Assembly: GCF_028401955.1 (NCBI RefSeq)
Contig: NZ_JAQOTJ010000004.1
Coordinates: forward strand, 248,001-312,000
Source of the DNA: Bacillus sp. BP-3
GTDB lineage: Bacteria; Bacillota; Bacilli; Bacillales; Bacillaceae_G
Length of the DNA: 64,000 nucleotides
Direction of reading: 5' to 3'
The notes below the pieces were generated by a model. It was given only the letters and a program-made list of their open reading frames with translations. It was not told the DNA's origin and searched no databases. Below are positions 1 to 9,188 of the stretch, piece after piece. The position numbers and the translations under genes are program-made. Numbering within the stretch: the first letter of the stretch is position 1; the number at the start of each line of letters is the position of its first letter.

Positions 1-22
1 ATGCGATATATCTTAAAATGTT

Positions 23-51
23 AAAAAAGGGTGAGGAACAGATCCTCGCCC
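23..51 (-). terminator. Terminator after khpA
   Basis: On the minus strand a 9-bp stem (GGGCGAGGA / TCCTCACCC, one G-U pair) with a 5-nt loop is followed by six T residues. It lies 10 nt after the khpA stop codon. In B. subtilis the operon continues into ylqD-rimM-trmD, so this could be either a full terminator or a partial one. Confidence 0.85.
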
Positions 52-60
52 TTTTTGTAC

Positions 61-294
61 TTATTGAATTTCCAGCGTAACTTTTTCATTTTGATGATGT
101 CCCGCTGCATATAAGATCGTTCGAATTGCTTTTGCAACTCGCCCTTGTTTCCCAATGACTTTACCCACATCCTCAGGATGTACGGTTAATCGATACTTCA
201 TCTCTCCGTTGTACAGTTCCTGTGTAACCTTTACATCTTCAGGATGATCCACAAGGGGTTTAACAATTGTTTCGATTAACCCTGACATAGCCAT
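61..294 (-). CDS. khpA: KH-domain RNA-binding protein KhpA (YlqC)
   Basis: A 77-residue protein that is almost entirely one KH domain. The RNA-contacting GxxG loop is visible as GKQG near residue 48, followed by the RVAKAIRTI helix. The family binds RNA, usually as a dimer or together with KhpB/Jag, and influences cell division and RNA stability in other Firmicutes. It starts 8 nt after the rpsP stop, and its ribosome binding site (AAGGTAAG) overlaps the end of rpsP, so the two are probably translated from one transcript. The position directly after rpsP is conserved in Bacillus. Confidence 0.93.
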   Translation of the reverse strand: MAMSGLIETIVKPLVDHPEDVKVTQELYNGEMKYRLTVHPEDVGKVIGKQGRVAKAIRTILYAAGHHQNEKVTLEIQ

Positions 295-302
295 TGCTTC
301 AA

Positions 303-575
303 TTACTTACCTTGTTTAGCTAAATGGAATTTCTCCATGATGCCTTGCTTAGAGAAAAGGTTGCGAACTGTATCAGATGGTTTCGCACCGTTTCCTAACC
401 ATTTTAATGCTGCTTCTTCGTTGATTTTAACTTCAGCTGGCTGAGCAACTGGGTTATAAGTTCCGATTTCCTCGATGAAACGTCCGTCACGAGGAGAACG
501 AGAATCTGCAACAACTACACGATAGAAAGGAGATTTTTTAGCTCCCATACGTTTTAAACGAATTTTAACTGCCAT
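303..575 (-). CDS. rpsP: 30S ribosomal protein S16
   Basis: A 90-residue protein with the N-terminal [12 protein letters not shown] signature of S16, a primary binder of 16S rRNA needed for 30S assembly. The length is normal for the family. A GGAGGTGC ribosome binding site sits 8 nt before the ATG. A promoter candidate lies just upstream, so rpsP-khpA can be expressed independently of ffh. Confidence 0.98.
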   Translation of the reverse strand: MAVKIRLKRMGAKKSPFYRVVVADSRSPRDGRFIEEIGTYNPVAQPAEVKINEEAALKWLGNGAKPSDTVRNLFSKQGIMEKFHLAKQGK

Positions 576-613
576 TTATAAAGCACCTCCGAATATATTT
601 CACACAGATAATA

Positions 614-643
614 ATATTAGCAAAAAGAGTGACCCTTTGTAAA
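614..643 (-). promoter_or_regulatory. Sigma-A type promoter for rpsP-khpA
   Basis: On the minus strand TTTACA (638-643) is separated by 18 nt from TAATAT (614-619). It lies between ffh and rpsP, about 40 nt before the rpsP start. Inferred from hexamer match and spacing only. Confidence 0.5.
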
Positions 644-676
644 GTATAATTTCTTAACAGAGCCATCTTTTTTTCC

Positions 677-2026
677 TTACATAAATGGAAACTTCAAACC
701 ACCTAGTCCTTTTTTCTTACCTTTTTGCATACCAGACATCGTTTTCATCATCTTTTTCATATCTTCAAATTGCTTCAAAAGACGATTGATCTCTTGTACA
801 GTTGTACCGCTACCTTTAGCAATACGTTTCTTACGACTAGCGTTAATCATTTCCGGTTGCTCACGCTCTAATTTCGTCATTGAGCGAATTATCGCTTCAA
901 TGTGTCCAATTTGCTTTTCATCAACTTGGACATTTTTTAATCCTTTAATTTTCCCAGCACCAGGAAGCATATTTAGTAGCTCATCAAGTGGTCCTAATTG
1001 ACGCACTTGTCCTAGTTGCTCTAGAAAATCATCCAACGTAAAGGAAAGTGTGCGCATTTTTTGCTCAAGTTCTCTTGCTTTTTCTTCATCAACTGTCGCC
1101 TGCGCCTTTTCAATTAACGTTAGAACATCACCCATACCTAGAATACGCGATGCCATGCGTTCTGGATGGAATGCCTCTAGTGCATCTAATTTCTCACCCA
1201 TACCAGCAAATTTAATTGGTGTGTTTGTAACAGCTTTAATAGATAGTGCTGCACCTCCGCGCGTATCACCATCTAATTTCGTTAATACCACACCTGTTAA
1301 ACCAAGCTGTTCATGGAAACTTTGCGCAACGTTAACCGCATCTTGTCCTGTCATTGCATCAACAACAAGGAAAATTTCATCCGGTTTCGCTACTTCTTTA
1401 ACTTGTGCTAATTCATCCATAAGCTCTTCATCAATATGCAGACGACCTGCTGTATCGATAAGAACATAATCATGGTGATCTTCTTTCGCTTTTGCAATTG
1501 CTTGTTTTGCGATTTCAACAGGACTTACTTTGTCTCCTAATGAGAAAACCGGCATATCCAATTGCTTACCGAGTGTTTCAAGCTGCTTAATTGCCGCTGG
1601 ACGATAAATATCAGCTGCAACAAGCATTGGTTTCCGATTATGCTTTTTACGAAGTAAATTCGCAAGCTTCCCTGTTGTCGTCGTTTTCCCCGCACCTTGC
1701 AAGCCTACCATCATAATAACAGTTGGCGGACGGTTAGAGACAGCAATTTTACTCTGTTCCCCACCCATTAATTCTGTAAGTTCTTCCTGTACTACTTTAA
1801 TAACTTGCTGTCCAGGTGTTAAACTTTTCATTACATCTTGTCCGACAGCACGTTCAGACACACGCTTTACAAAATCTTTTACTACTTTAAAGTTAACGTC
1901 TGCTTCTAAAAGTGCAAGACGAACTTCTCTCATCATTTCTTTTACGTCGGCTTCGGATACTTTCCCTTTGCCGCGAATTTTTTGCATTGTCTGTTGAAGT
2001 CGGTCGGCTAATCCTTCAAATGCCAT
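677..2026 (-). CDS. ffh: Signal recognition particle GTPase Ffh
   Basis: A 449-residue SRP54 protein that binds the signal sequences of nascent membrane and secreted proteins and docks with FtsY. The N domain covers about residues 1-90. The G domain has P-loop GLQGAGKT (108-115), DTAGR, and TKLDGD for guanine recognition. The C-terminal M domain begins near residue 300, carries the RNA-binding SGTTVQEIN segment and ends in a methionine- and lysine-rich tail. It follows ylxM by 12 nt, a pair whose order is conserved in Firmicutes. Full length with no defects. Confidence 0.98.
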   Translation of the reverse strand: MAFEGLADRLQQTMQKIRGKGKVSEADVKEMMREVRLALLEADVNFKVVKDFVKRVSERAVGQDVMKSLTPGQQVIKVVQEELTELMGGEQSKIAVSNRPPTVIMMVGLQGAGKTTTTGKLANLLRKKHNRKPMLVAADIYRPAAIKQLETLGKQLDMPVFSLGDKVSPVEIAKQAIAKAKEDHHDYVLIDTAGRLHIDEELMDELAQVKEVAKPDEIFLVVDAMTGQDAVNVAQSFHEQLGLTGVVLTKLDGDTRGGAALSIKAVTNTPIKFAGMGEKLDALEAFHPERMASRILGMGDVLTLIEKAQATVDEEKARELEQKMRTLSFTLDDFLEQLGQVRQLGPLDELLNMLPGAGKIKGLKNVQVDEKQIGHIEAIIRSMTKLEREQPEMINASRKKRIAKGSGTTVQEINRLLKQFEDMKKMMKTMSGMQKGKKKGLGGLKFPFM

Positions 2027-2038
2027 ATTGCCGCCCTC

Positions 2039-2371
2039 CTAATCTAAATTTTCGATAGCTTCAACAACTTGTTTAACTTGTTCATCTACATGCTCTTCTT
2101 CGCTGATTAGCTGCTTTAACTTTGCAACAAGTTGCTGCCTTTCTTGAAACTTTTGAAGTAATAATAACTTTTCTTCATATTCTTCAAGCATCGCTTCTGT
2201 CCGTTTAATGTTATCATACACTGCTTGGCGACTTACTTCAAATTCTTCGGCAATTTCACCAAGCGATAGATCATCAAGATAGTAAAGTGACATATAACTT
2301 CTTTGTTTTGGCGTTAACAACGATTGATAAAAATCAAATAAATAATTCATTCGCGTTGTTTTTTCGAGCAT
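2039..2371 (-). CDS. ylxM: YlxM helix-turn-helix protein, SRP modulator
   Basis: A 110-residue protein with a sigma-region-4-like helix-turn-helix ([23 protein letters not shown], about residues 31-53) followed by a long charged coiled-coil tail. Homologues are encoded next to ffh in Firmicutes, and in streptococci YlxM has been shown to bind SRP components and alter GTPase activity. Despite the HTH it is therefore probably not a classical transcription factor. First gene of the ylxM-ffh unit, with a strong promoter directly upstream. Confidence 0.9.
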   Translation of the reverse strand: MLEKTTRMNYLFDFYQSLLTPKQRSYMSLYYLDDLSLGEIAEEFEVSRQAVYDNIKRTEAMLEEYEEKLLLLQKFQERQQLVAKLKQLISEEEHVDEQVKQVVEAIENLD

Positions 2372-2413
2372 GTTGAATCACCCTTTGTTAAGTGAATTAC
2401 CTTTACATGAATT

Positions 2414-2442
2414 AGTTTACATGGAGAGGAAATGTGTGTCAA
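2414..2442 (-). promoter_or_regulatory. Sigma-A promoter for ylxM-ffh
   Basis: Minus-strand TTGACA (2437-2442), an exact 17-nt spacer, then TAAACT (2414-2419), about 40 nt upstream of the ylxM start. The -35 is a perfect consensus. Confidence 0.75.
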
Positions 2443-2470
2443 GTTTTTTTCTTAACATCTTAATTTAAAT

Positions 2471-2500
2471 CCAAAAAGAAGAAGCGGTAAACACCGCTCC
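2471..2500 (-). terminator. Probable terminator downstream of ftsY
   Basis: A minus-strand stem AGCGGT/ACCGCT (2483-2498) with a short loop is followed by TTCTTCTTTTT. The T-run is interrupted, so strength is uncertain. It separates the smc-ftsY transcript from the ylxM promoter. Confidence 0.5.
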
Positions 2501-2602
2501 TATGATTCGGATGCTTTCGCACACTTAAAACGAAAATGATTTTTGTGTTAGTTTTCAACTTATATTTATTTATATATAAACTATCACGAATTAAACCTTA
2601 AC

Positions 2603-2654
2603 TTTATCCCATATTAACGGACAGTAAGCCCCCACTGTTGGAAGTTTCACTTTA
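2603..2654 (-). repeat. Short deleted copy of dispersed repeat family 2, fused to the ftsY stop codon
   Basis: Read on the plus strand, this 52-bp piece joins the left end of the family (TTTATCCC..TATT..CGG.CAGTAA) directly to the right end (CCCCCACTG..GAAGTTTCACTTTA). The inside seen in the copies at 30157-30325 and 41802-42039 is missing. The last bases provide the ftsY TAA. Confidence 0.65.
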
Positions 2655-3641
2655 CTCTGCTTCCTTTTCTACAAGGTCCCCAAATAATCCATATACATAT
2701 TGTTCTGGATCAAATGCTTGCAAGTCATCCATTTGTTCTCCTAGACCAACAAATTTCACCGGTACATCCATTTCATTACGAATTGCTAATACAATTCCAC
2801 CTTTGGCAGTTCCGTCCAATTTCGTTAAGACAATTCCCGTTACATTTGTCGCCTCGCGGAATGTCTTCGCTTGGCTTAAACCATTTTGACCTGTTGTTGC
2901 ATCAATGACAAGTAATACTTCATGAGGAGCTCCAGGAACTTCACGTTCGATTACACGTTTTACTTTCTCTAGCTCTTTCATCAAGTTGACTTTATTTTGC
3001 AAACGACCTGCCGTATCACATAACAAAACATCAACTTTTCGCGATTTTGCAGCCTGAATTGCATCGTACATAACAGCCGCTGGGTCAGAACCTGATCCTT
3101 GTTTAATTACCTCTACATCAACACGTTCTCCCCACACTTCTAACTGCTCAATTGCACCAGCACGGAATGTGTCGCCAGCTGCTAATAATACAGATTTCCC
3201 GTCCGCTTTAAATTTATGTGCCATTTTTCCAATCGTTGTTGTTTTTCCAACACCGTTTACCCCAACAAATAAAATAACTGTCAATGCGTTATCTTGGATA
3301 TTTAATTCATTATTAAAATTACCGTTACCTTTATAAATCTCAATTAATTTTTCAGAAATAACATCCTGCACTTCTTTTGGATCTTGAATATTACGACGTT
3401 TCACTTCATCTCTTAATTGGTCAATTAACTCCATTACTGTGGATACACCCACATCAGCACCAATTAAAATTTCCTCTAACTCTTCGAAGAACTCTTCATC
3501 AACTTTACGATAACGATATACTAAATCATTTACTTTTTCTGAAAAAGAGTTTCTCGTTTTCTCTAAACCTTGTTTAAACTTCTCTGTTACCGTATCTGTT
3601 TGCTTCGAAATTTTTTCTTTTAATTTTTTAAAAAAACTCAT
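2652..3641 (-). CDS. ftsY: SRP receptor GTPase FtsY
   Basis: A 329-residue receptor that brings the ribosome-SRP complex to the Sec translocon at the membrane. A short charged N-terminal region (about residues 1-35) precedes the N domain. The G domain has GVNGVGKT (127-134), DTAGRL and TKLDGTAKGG. The absence of a long acidic A domain is normal for Bacillus. It lies 15 nt downstream of smc. Its TAA is immediately followed by AGTGAAAC, the end motif of a dispersed repeat. Confidence 0.97.
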   Translation of the reverse strand: MSFFKKLKEKISKQTDTVTEKFKQGLEKTRNSFSEKVNDLVYRYRKVDEEFFEELEEILIGADVGVSTVMELIDQLRDEVKRRNIQDPKEVQDVISEKLIEIYKGNGNFNNELNIQDNALTVILFVGVNGVGKTTTIGKMAHKFKADGKSVLLAAGDTFRAGAIEQLEVWGERVDVEVIKQGSGSDPAAVMYDAIQAAKSRKVDVLLCDTAGRLQNKVNLMKELEKVKRVIEREVPGAPHEVLLVIDATTGQNGLSQAKTFREATNVTGIVLTKLDGTAKGGIVLAIRNEMDVPVKFVGLGEQMDDLQAFDPEQYVYGLFGDLVEKEAE

Positions 3642-3656
3642 TCTTTCCCATCCTTT

Positions 3657-6600
3657 CTATTTGCTCGTAACAAGCTCTTCCCCATCATCTAAACGCACGG
3701 AAACAAGCTTGGACACACCAGACTCTTGCATCGTCACACCATATAATACATCAGATTCTTCCATCGTACCTTTTCGGTGCGTAATAACGATAAACTGCGT
3801 TTCATTACTAAATCTTCTCAAATACTGCGCAAACCGAGCAACGTTCGCTTCATCTAACGCAGCTTCAACTTCATCTAGCACACAAAACGGTACAGGACGA
3901 ACTTTTAAAATACCAAATAACAACGCAATAGCCGTCAATGCTCGTTCTCCTCCAGAAAGAAGACCTAAGTTTTGCAACTTTTTCCCTGGTGGTTGCGCAA
4001 CAATATCAATCCCTGTATTTAATAAATCTTTCGGGTTAGTCATAACCAAGTCTGCACGCCCACCGCCAAATAATTCACTAAATACTAGCTGGAATTCTGT
4101 ACGAATTGCTTGAAACGTATAAGAAAAACGCTTTTTCATTTCTTCATCCATCTCGTCAATTACTTGATGCATTGTTGTTTTTGCCTCTTGTAAATCATCA
4201 CGTTGCTCTAACAAGAACGTATGACGCTCAGATACGCGCTCAAACTCATCAATAGCACCTATATTTACTGTGCCGAGTTCTTCAATGGATAGTTTAATTA
4301 ATTTCACTTTTTTACGAGCTTCCTCGCTAGACATTGTCATCGTATATTTTTGTTTCGCCGATTCAAAAGAAATAGTATATGTTTCCCGTAAGTGTTGCAA
4401 GCGATTTTCTAACTCCACGTCCAAACGATTTATTTTCACTTCTTGATCTTTTAATACATCTAGCAAGTATTTATATTGACGTTTCGCTTCTTTCACTTCT
4501 AACTCTAGATGTTCTAACCGCCCTTGTAAACCAAGACGTTGTTCACGGCGTGAGCTAATTAATTCCACAGTTTGATTTCTATCATGCGTTTTCTTTTCAA
4601 TCATACTTGTAATTTGCTCTTCGCCACTAGAATTCGATGTCATTTCTTGTTTTAAGAATGATAAGTCTTCTTTTGTCTTTATAAGATTCTTTTTCGTTTC
4701 ATCTCGTTCTTTTGTTAAGCGTTCTACTGTTTCTTTTTGGTTTGATAATCGTTGATGCTTTTCAGCCCCTTGTACTTTTAGCTCGGTAATCTCTTTCTGA
4801 ACCTTTTCCTTCGAGGAATGCTGCTCGTTCTTTTGTTTTGTTAACTCTGTAATCGTCATATCGAGTTCCGTAATTTTTCCTTGCAGCTCAGTAAGCGTTT
4901 CTTCTAGCTCAGTTTTTCGCCCTTGTATCTTCGCTTGATCTTGCAAAAATCCTTCTAGCTCTAAATCATAAATAGATAAGCGCTCATTAATGCGATGTTC
5001 TTCTAACTCTAACTGATTTATTTCTTCTTTGTACTTTTGTTCGTCTACACGCTTTTCATCAATGTTTTGTCGCAGTTCCTTCAACTTTACTTCTTTTTCT
5101 TGTATTTCTTGTTTTAGTGCTTTAACAAAGTTCTCTAGCTTCTCAGTCTTTCCTTCCATATCTGTCAACTTTTCATTCCACTCTTCCAATTCCCGTTGAC
5201 GTCCTAATAAAGAAGAATTTGTTTGCTTCACCGCACCACCTGTCATTGAACCACCAGGATTCACAAGATCCCCTTCTAATGTAACAATCCGATAACGATA
5301 CTGCAGTTGCTTCGCTAATTCATTTGCACCTTTTAAATCATGAGCAACTATTACTGTACCTAATAAATTTGTAATTACTTTTTCATATTTATTATCGTAC
5401 TGTACAAGCTCTGCAGCTATCCCTATAAATGCCGGATTCTGGCTTATCATGCGAAGTTGCTCTATATTAAGCGCTCTGCCCTTTATGACACTTTGTGGTA
5501 AAAATGTCGCACGACCATGGCGGTTTTGCTTTAAGAATGCAATAGCTCTGCGTGCATGTTCTTCTGTTTGTACAACCACATGTTGCATTGCTGCCCCAAG
5601 TGCGATTTCCATCGCTACTTCATATTTTTTCGGTACAGTAAGAAGCTCTGCAACTGCACCTTCAATACCATGTAACTGGCTGTCGCGGGCTTTTAACACT
5701 TCACGAACACCTTGATAAAACCCTGAATAATCTTCTTGCATTTCTTCAAGCATTTCTTTACGAGAACGAGCTTGCTGAACATACTGATATGCTTGATACA
5801 ACTTGGTTTCATTTTCACTATATTGTTCTTTACATTTTCCAAGCGCAGTTTCCGTTTGTTGCATGCTTGACAACAGATTTGTGACTTGTTCTTTTATATG
5901 TTCATATTTTTCAACGAAGGTTGATTTTTTCTGCGCAATACCTATCCGCATCTGTACATATTTTTCATTTTCTTCGTCAAGGCGCTGATTTTTGAAATCT
6001 CGCTGTTTAAATTGTTCCTCTAACATAGAAAGTTCATTTCGATAGCTTGCTTGCTGATTTAAAAGTTCAATATAATCCCCTTTTAAATGTTCGATTTTTC
6101 CATCTAAATTTCGTTCATATGTAGACAACAATTGTTCGCTATCATGCAGTTTCTGCTCTAACTCTTTCACATGACTTGCTAATTTCATCAATTCTTCTGT
6201 TCCTTGCAGGACACTTCCTTCATATACAGAAACTTTTTCTGTTAATTCATGGATGGATGCTTCTAACTGCGCACAATGTGTTGTTGCGTTGTGCTTTCTT
6301 TCTTTCAACAGTTCACGTTGCCCTTCTAATTTTTCAAGTTCTTTACTAGAAAGAAGAAGAACTTCTTGTAAAGATTGAATAGACTCATCAATAGCTTGTA
6401 CATTTCCGCGTATCTCTTCTAAATCCGCTTCATTCTTTTGAAGATGCGTCGAAACATTCACTTCTTCATCTTTGTTATGCTTAAATTGCTGACGAAGCGC
6501 TTCCCATTTTTCATGTAATTCTTCAATTTCATACACAATTAATGCCGCTTCAACTTTTTCTAGTTCATCTTTTTTCTCAAGATAATCTTTTGCGATAGAA

Positions 6601-7226
6601 GCTTGTCTTTCAAGAGGCTCAATTTGTGCACTTAATTCATGAATAATATCTTCTACACGATTTAAATTTTCTTGCGTCTCCGCTAATTTTCCTTCCGCTT
6701 TCTTCTTGCGAATTTTATATTTCAACACACCAGCCGCTTCTTCAAAAACACTGCGGCGATCTTCTGCTTTGCTGCTTAAAATTTCTTCCACTTTACCTTG
6801 ACTAATAATCGAAAACGCTTCACGCCCCATACCTGAGTCCATGAATAAATCAACGATATCTTTTAAGCGACAAGACTGTTTATTAATAAGAAAATCACTG
6901 TCTCCTGAACGATATACTCGTCTCGTTACACTTACTTCGTTATATTCAATTGGTAGACGCTGATCCTCATTATTTAATGTTAATGTGACTTCAGCAATAT
7001 TTAATGCTTTACGTGTATCACTGCCTGAAAAAATAATGTCTTCCATTTTCGCACCACGAAGCGATTTTACAGATTGTTCACCAAGCACCCAACGTATTGC
7101 ATCTGTAATATTACTTTTCCCACTTCCGTTTGGTCCTACGACAGACGTTACACCTGGCACAAAGTCGATCGACACACGTTCTGCAAAGGATTTAAATCCT
7201 ACTATTTCTAATCGTTTTAAAAACAC
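3657..7226 (-). CDS. smc: Chromosome partition protein SMC
   Basis: A condensin-type ATPase (1189 residues) that organises and segregates origins together with ScpA and ScpB. The N-terminal Walker A is GPNGSGKS (31-38). Two long coiled coils flank a hinge around residues 510-680, where SMTGGAV is visible. The C-terminal half-ATPase has LSGGERALTAIA and Walker B CVLDEVEAALDE. I place the start at the GTG at 7226 (protein begins MFLKRLEIVGFKSF), because AAAGGGGGAAGG lies 7 nt before it and family members begin there. A GTG at 7250 in frame would add eight atypical residues. Confidence 0.96.
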   Translation of the reverse strand: MFLKRLEIVGFKSFAERVSIDFVPGVTSVVGPNGSGKSNITDAIRWVLGEQSVKSLRGAKMEDIIFSGSDTRKALNIAEVTLTLNNEDQRLPIEYNEVSVTRRVYRSGDSDFLINKQSCRLKDIVDLFMDSGMGREAFSIISQGKVEEILSSKAEDRRSVFEEAAGVLKYKIRKKKAEGKLAETQENLNRVEDIIHELSAQIEPLERQASIAKDYLEKKDELEKVEAALIVYEIEELHEKWEALRQQFKHNKDEEVNVSTHLQKNEADLEEIRGNVQAIDESIQSLQEVLLLSSKELEKLEGQRELLKERKHNATTHCAQLEASIHELTEKVSVYEGSVLQGTEELMKLASHVKELEQKLHDSEQLLSTYERNLDGKIEHLKGDYIELLNQQASYRNELSMLEEQFKQRDFKNQRLDEENEKYVQMRIGIAQKKSTFVEKYEHIKEQVTNLLSSMQQTETALGKCKEQYSENETKLYQAYQYVQQARSRKEMLEEMQEDYSGFYQGVREVLKARDSQLHGIEGAVAELLTVPKKYEVAMEIALGAAMQHVVVQTEEHARRAIAFLKQNRHGRATFLPQSVIKGRALNIEQLRMISQNPAFIGIAAELVQYDNKYEKVITNLLGTVIVAHDLKGANELAKQLQYRYRIVTLEGDLVNPGGSMTGGAVKQTNSSLLGRQRELEEWNEKLTDMEGKTEKLENFVKALKQEIQEKEVKLKELRQNIDEKRVDEQKYKEEINQLELEEHRINERLSIYDLELEGFLQDQAKIQGRKTELEETLTELQGKITELDMTITELTKQKNEQHSSKEKVQKEITELKVQGAEKHQRLSNQKETVERLTKERDETKKNLIKTKEDLSFLKQEMTSNSSGEEQITSMIEKKTHDRNQTVELISSRREQRLGLQGRLEHLELEVKEAKRQYKYLLDVLKDQEVKINRLDVELENRLQHLRETYTISFESAKQKYTMTMSSEEARKKVKLIKLSIEELGTVNIGAIDEFERVSERHTFLLEQRDDLQEAKTTMHQVIDEMDEEMKKRFSYTFQAIRTEFQLVFSELFGGGRADLVMTNPKDLLNTGIDIVAQPPGKKLQNLGLLSGGERALTAIALLFGILKVRPVPFCVLDEVEAALDEANVARFAQYLRRFSNETQFIVITHRKGTMEESDVLYGVTMQESGVSKLVSVRLDDGEELVTSK

Positions 7227-7281
7227 GAAAGGCCTTCCCCCTTTATGCACAAGGAATCCCCCTAAGTATAAGGGGGATTCG

Positions 7282-8019
7282 CTATAAGTGCTCTTTTAAT
7301 TTTTCCAACGCTTCTTGGGCAGCATGTTGTTCTGCCTCTTTCTTAGACTTCCCACTTCCAAGACCTAATGATTCGCCGTTTAATGTAACGCGCGATACAA
7401 ATTCTCGATTATGAGCCGGTCCTTTTTCTTGTAGAATTTGATATTCTATGTTCCCGCTACCATCACGCTGAATTAACTCTTGTAGTTGACTTTTAAAATC
7501 CATCACATGAGAAAAAGCACCTTCATTTATTTTTGGATAAACAACTGTTTTTAAAAATCCCCATACCTTTTCCAAACCTTGGTCGAGGTAAAGTGCGCCA
7601 ACAAACGCTTCAAAGACATCCGCTAATAATGCTGGACGTTCACGCCCACCTGTCATTTCCTCTCCCTTTCCTAAAAGGACAAGATTTCCAAATGATAGCT
7701 CATTTGCAAAACGAACGAGAGAAGGTTCACATACAATAGCAGCGCGAAGTTTTGTTAATTCGCCCTCACTCATTGTCGGATATTTTTGAAACAAGTATTG
7801 CGAAACTGTCAGTTCTAATACCGCATCTCCAAGAAATTCAAGACGCTCGTTATCTTCATGTGGCTTTTTGCGATGCTCATTCACATACGATGAATGCGTA
7901 AATGCTTGAATCAACAACTTTTCATTTGTAAATGTAATCCCTATTTTCTCTTGAAACTTTTTAAAAGCCTCTCGATATTTAGTTTCATGCTTCTTATCTC
8001 TATACTTTCTGTACGGCAT
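7282..8019 (-). CDS. rnc: Ribonuclease III
   Basis: A 245-residue double-strand-specific endonuclease that processes rRNA and scRNA precursors. The RNase III domain carries the [13 protein letters not shown] signature with metal-binding acidic residues, and a second cluster in [15 protein letters not shown]. The C-terminal dsRNA-binding domain ends with [17 protein letters not shown]. The start is the ATG at 8019 ([10 protein letters not shown]), 6 nt after GGAGG. A TTG upstream would run through the acpP terminator and is rejected. It is followed by smc after a 55-nt gap. Confidence 0.96.
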   Translation of the reverse strand: MPYRKYRDKKHETKYREAFKKFQEKIGITFTNEKLLIQAFTHSSYVNEHRKKPHEDNERLEFLGDAVLELTVSQYLFQKYPTMSEGELTKLRAAIVCEPSLVRFANELSFGNLVLLGKGEEMTGGRERPALLADVFEAFVGALYLDQGLEKVWGFLKTVVYPKINEGAFSHVMDFKSQLQELIQRDGSGNIEYQILQEKGPAHNREFVSRVTLNGESLGLGSGKSKKEAEQHAAQEALEKLKEHL

Positions 8020-8043
8020 AGGTCCCTCCAGGTATATATGCTG

Positions 8044-8073
8044 AGAAAGCCCCGTATATAAACGGGACTTTAT
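8044..8073 (-). terminator. Terminator after acpP
   Basis: Minus-strand hairpin CCCGT-TTATAT-ACGGGG followed by CTTTCT, 7 nt after the acpP stop. The T-run is weak, so partial read-through into rnc-smc-ftsY is likely. Confidence 0.65.
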
Positions 8074-8079
8074 CAAGCA

Positions 8080-8313
8080 TTATAGATGACTCTCTATGTA
8101 AGTCACAGCATCGCCAACAGTAGCAATCTTTTCTGCTTCCTCATCAGAAATTTCCATTTCAAACTCATCTTCTAATTGCATCACAAGTTCTACTACATCT
8201 AAGGAATCAGCACCTAAATCTTCTTTAAAGTTCGCAGCTGGTGTTACCTCTGTTTCGTCTACTCCTAGACGATCTACGATGATTTTCGTTACACGCTCTA
8301 AAACGTCTGCCAT
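8080..8313 (-). CDS. acpP: Acyl carrier protein
   Basis: A 77-residue acidic four-helix protein that carries growing acyl chains in type II fatty-acid synthesis. The phosphopantetheine is attached to Ser37 in the GADSLDVVE motif. I choose the second ATG (8313, MADVLERV), as the AAAGGAGGTGA site is at ideal distance from it, while the ATG at 8319 is too close. It has its own promoter and so can be made in excess of fabG-fabD. Confidence 0.97.
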   Translation of the reverse strand: MADVLERVTKIIVDRLGVDETEVTPAANFKEDLGADSLDVVELVMQLEDEFEMEISDEEAEKIATVGDAVTYIESHL

Positions 8314-8395
8314 ATTCATTCACCTCCTTTAAAAAGTATAGACAAACCATTACTGTTTTTAATTCATTCGCTCTCCTCAAGACATCATATTTAAT

Positions 8396-8423
8396 ATTGT
8401 ACAGAAAAACGAAATGAAATCAA
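8396..8423 (-). promoter_or_regulatory. Promoter for acpP
   Basis: Minus-strand TTGATT (8418-8423), a 16-nt spacer and TACAAT (8396-8401) between fabG and acpP. No FapR-type palindrome is seen here. Confidence 0.6.
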
Positions 8424-8444
8424 CCTATTTCTATAGTTTCTTGC

Positions 8445-9188
8445 TTACATCACCATGCCGCCATCAACATGAAGTGTTTGTCCAGTAATATAACGACTTG
8501 CATCTGATGCTAAAAAGGCAACTGCATTTGAAATATCTTCAGCTTCTCCAAATTTTGCAATTGGAATTAATTTTAGCATTTCGTTCTTCACATCTTCCGC
8601 TAATACACCTGTCATATCTGTTACGATAAATCCAGGAGCAATCGCATTCACTGTAATATTACGACTTGCTAACTCTTTTGCTGAAGTCTTTGTTAATCCA
8701 ATTACACCAGCTTTTGCTGCAACGTAGTTTGCTTGTCCTGGATTTCCAGTAACACCGACAACAGAAGCGATATTAATAATGCGTCCATGACGTTGGCGCA
8801 TCATATAACGAGATACAGCCTTTGTACATAAAAAGACACCTTTTAAATTTGTATTAATAACCGCATCCCATTCTTCCTCTTTCATACGCATTAACAAATT
8901 ATCTTTCGTAATGCCAGCGTTATTTACAAGAATGTCGATTTGACCAAATGTATCTACAGTTTGTTTTACCATGTCAGCGACTTCTTCGCCACTTGCAACA
9001 TTTGCTTTTACTGCAATTGCTTCTGAACCTAAATTTTTAATCTCATCAACAACTTCATTTGCTTTCAATTCGTTTCCTGCGTAGTTTACAACTACTTTTG
9101 CACCTTGTTTTGCTAAATCTAATGCAATTGCACGGCCAATTCCGCGAGATGCTCCCGTTACTAACGCAACTTTGTCTTTTAATAACAT
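8445..9188 (-). CDS. fabG: 3-oxoacyl-[ACP] reductase FabG
   Basis: A 247-residue NADPH-dependent short-chain dehydrogenase that reduces beta-ketoacyl-ACP in fatty-acid elongation. The cofactor motif TGASRGIG is at 11-18, NNAG at 89-92, and the catalytic residues are Ser142 with Tyr155-x3-Lys159 (YVAAK). The C-terminal DGGMVM is typical. Its ATG overlaps the fabD stop in TAATG, so the two are translationally coupled. Confidence 0.97.
   Translation of the reverse strand: MLLKDKVALVTGASRGIGRAIALDLAKQGAKVVVNYAGNELKANEVVDEIKNLGSEAIAVKANVASGEEVADMVKQTVDTFGQIDILVNNAGITKDNLLMRMKEEEWDAVINTNLKGVFLCTKAVSRYMMRQRHGRIINIASVVGVTGNPGQANYVAAKAGVIGLTKTSAKELASRNITVNAIAPGFIVTDMTGVLAEDVKNEMLKLIPIAKFGEAEDISNAVAFLASDASRYITGQTLHVDGGMVM

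Noticed and set aside
7226-7250. Eight-residue N-terminal extension of SMC from a GTG at 7250
   Set aside because: The ribosome binding site AAAGGGGGAAGG lies inside this extension and serves the GTG at 7226, where family members begin.
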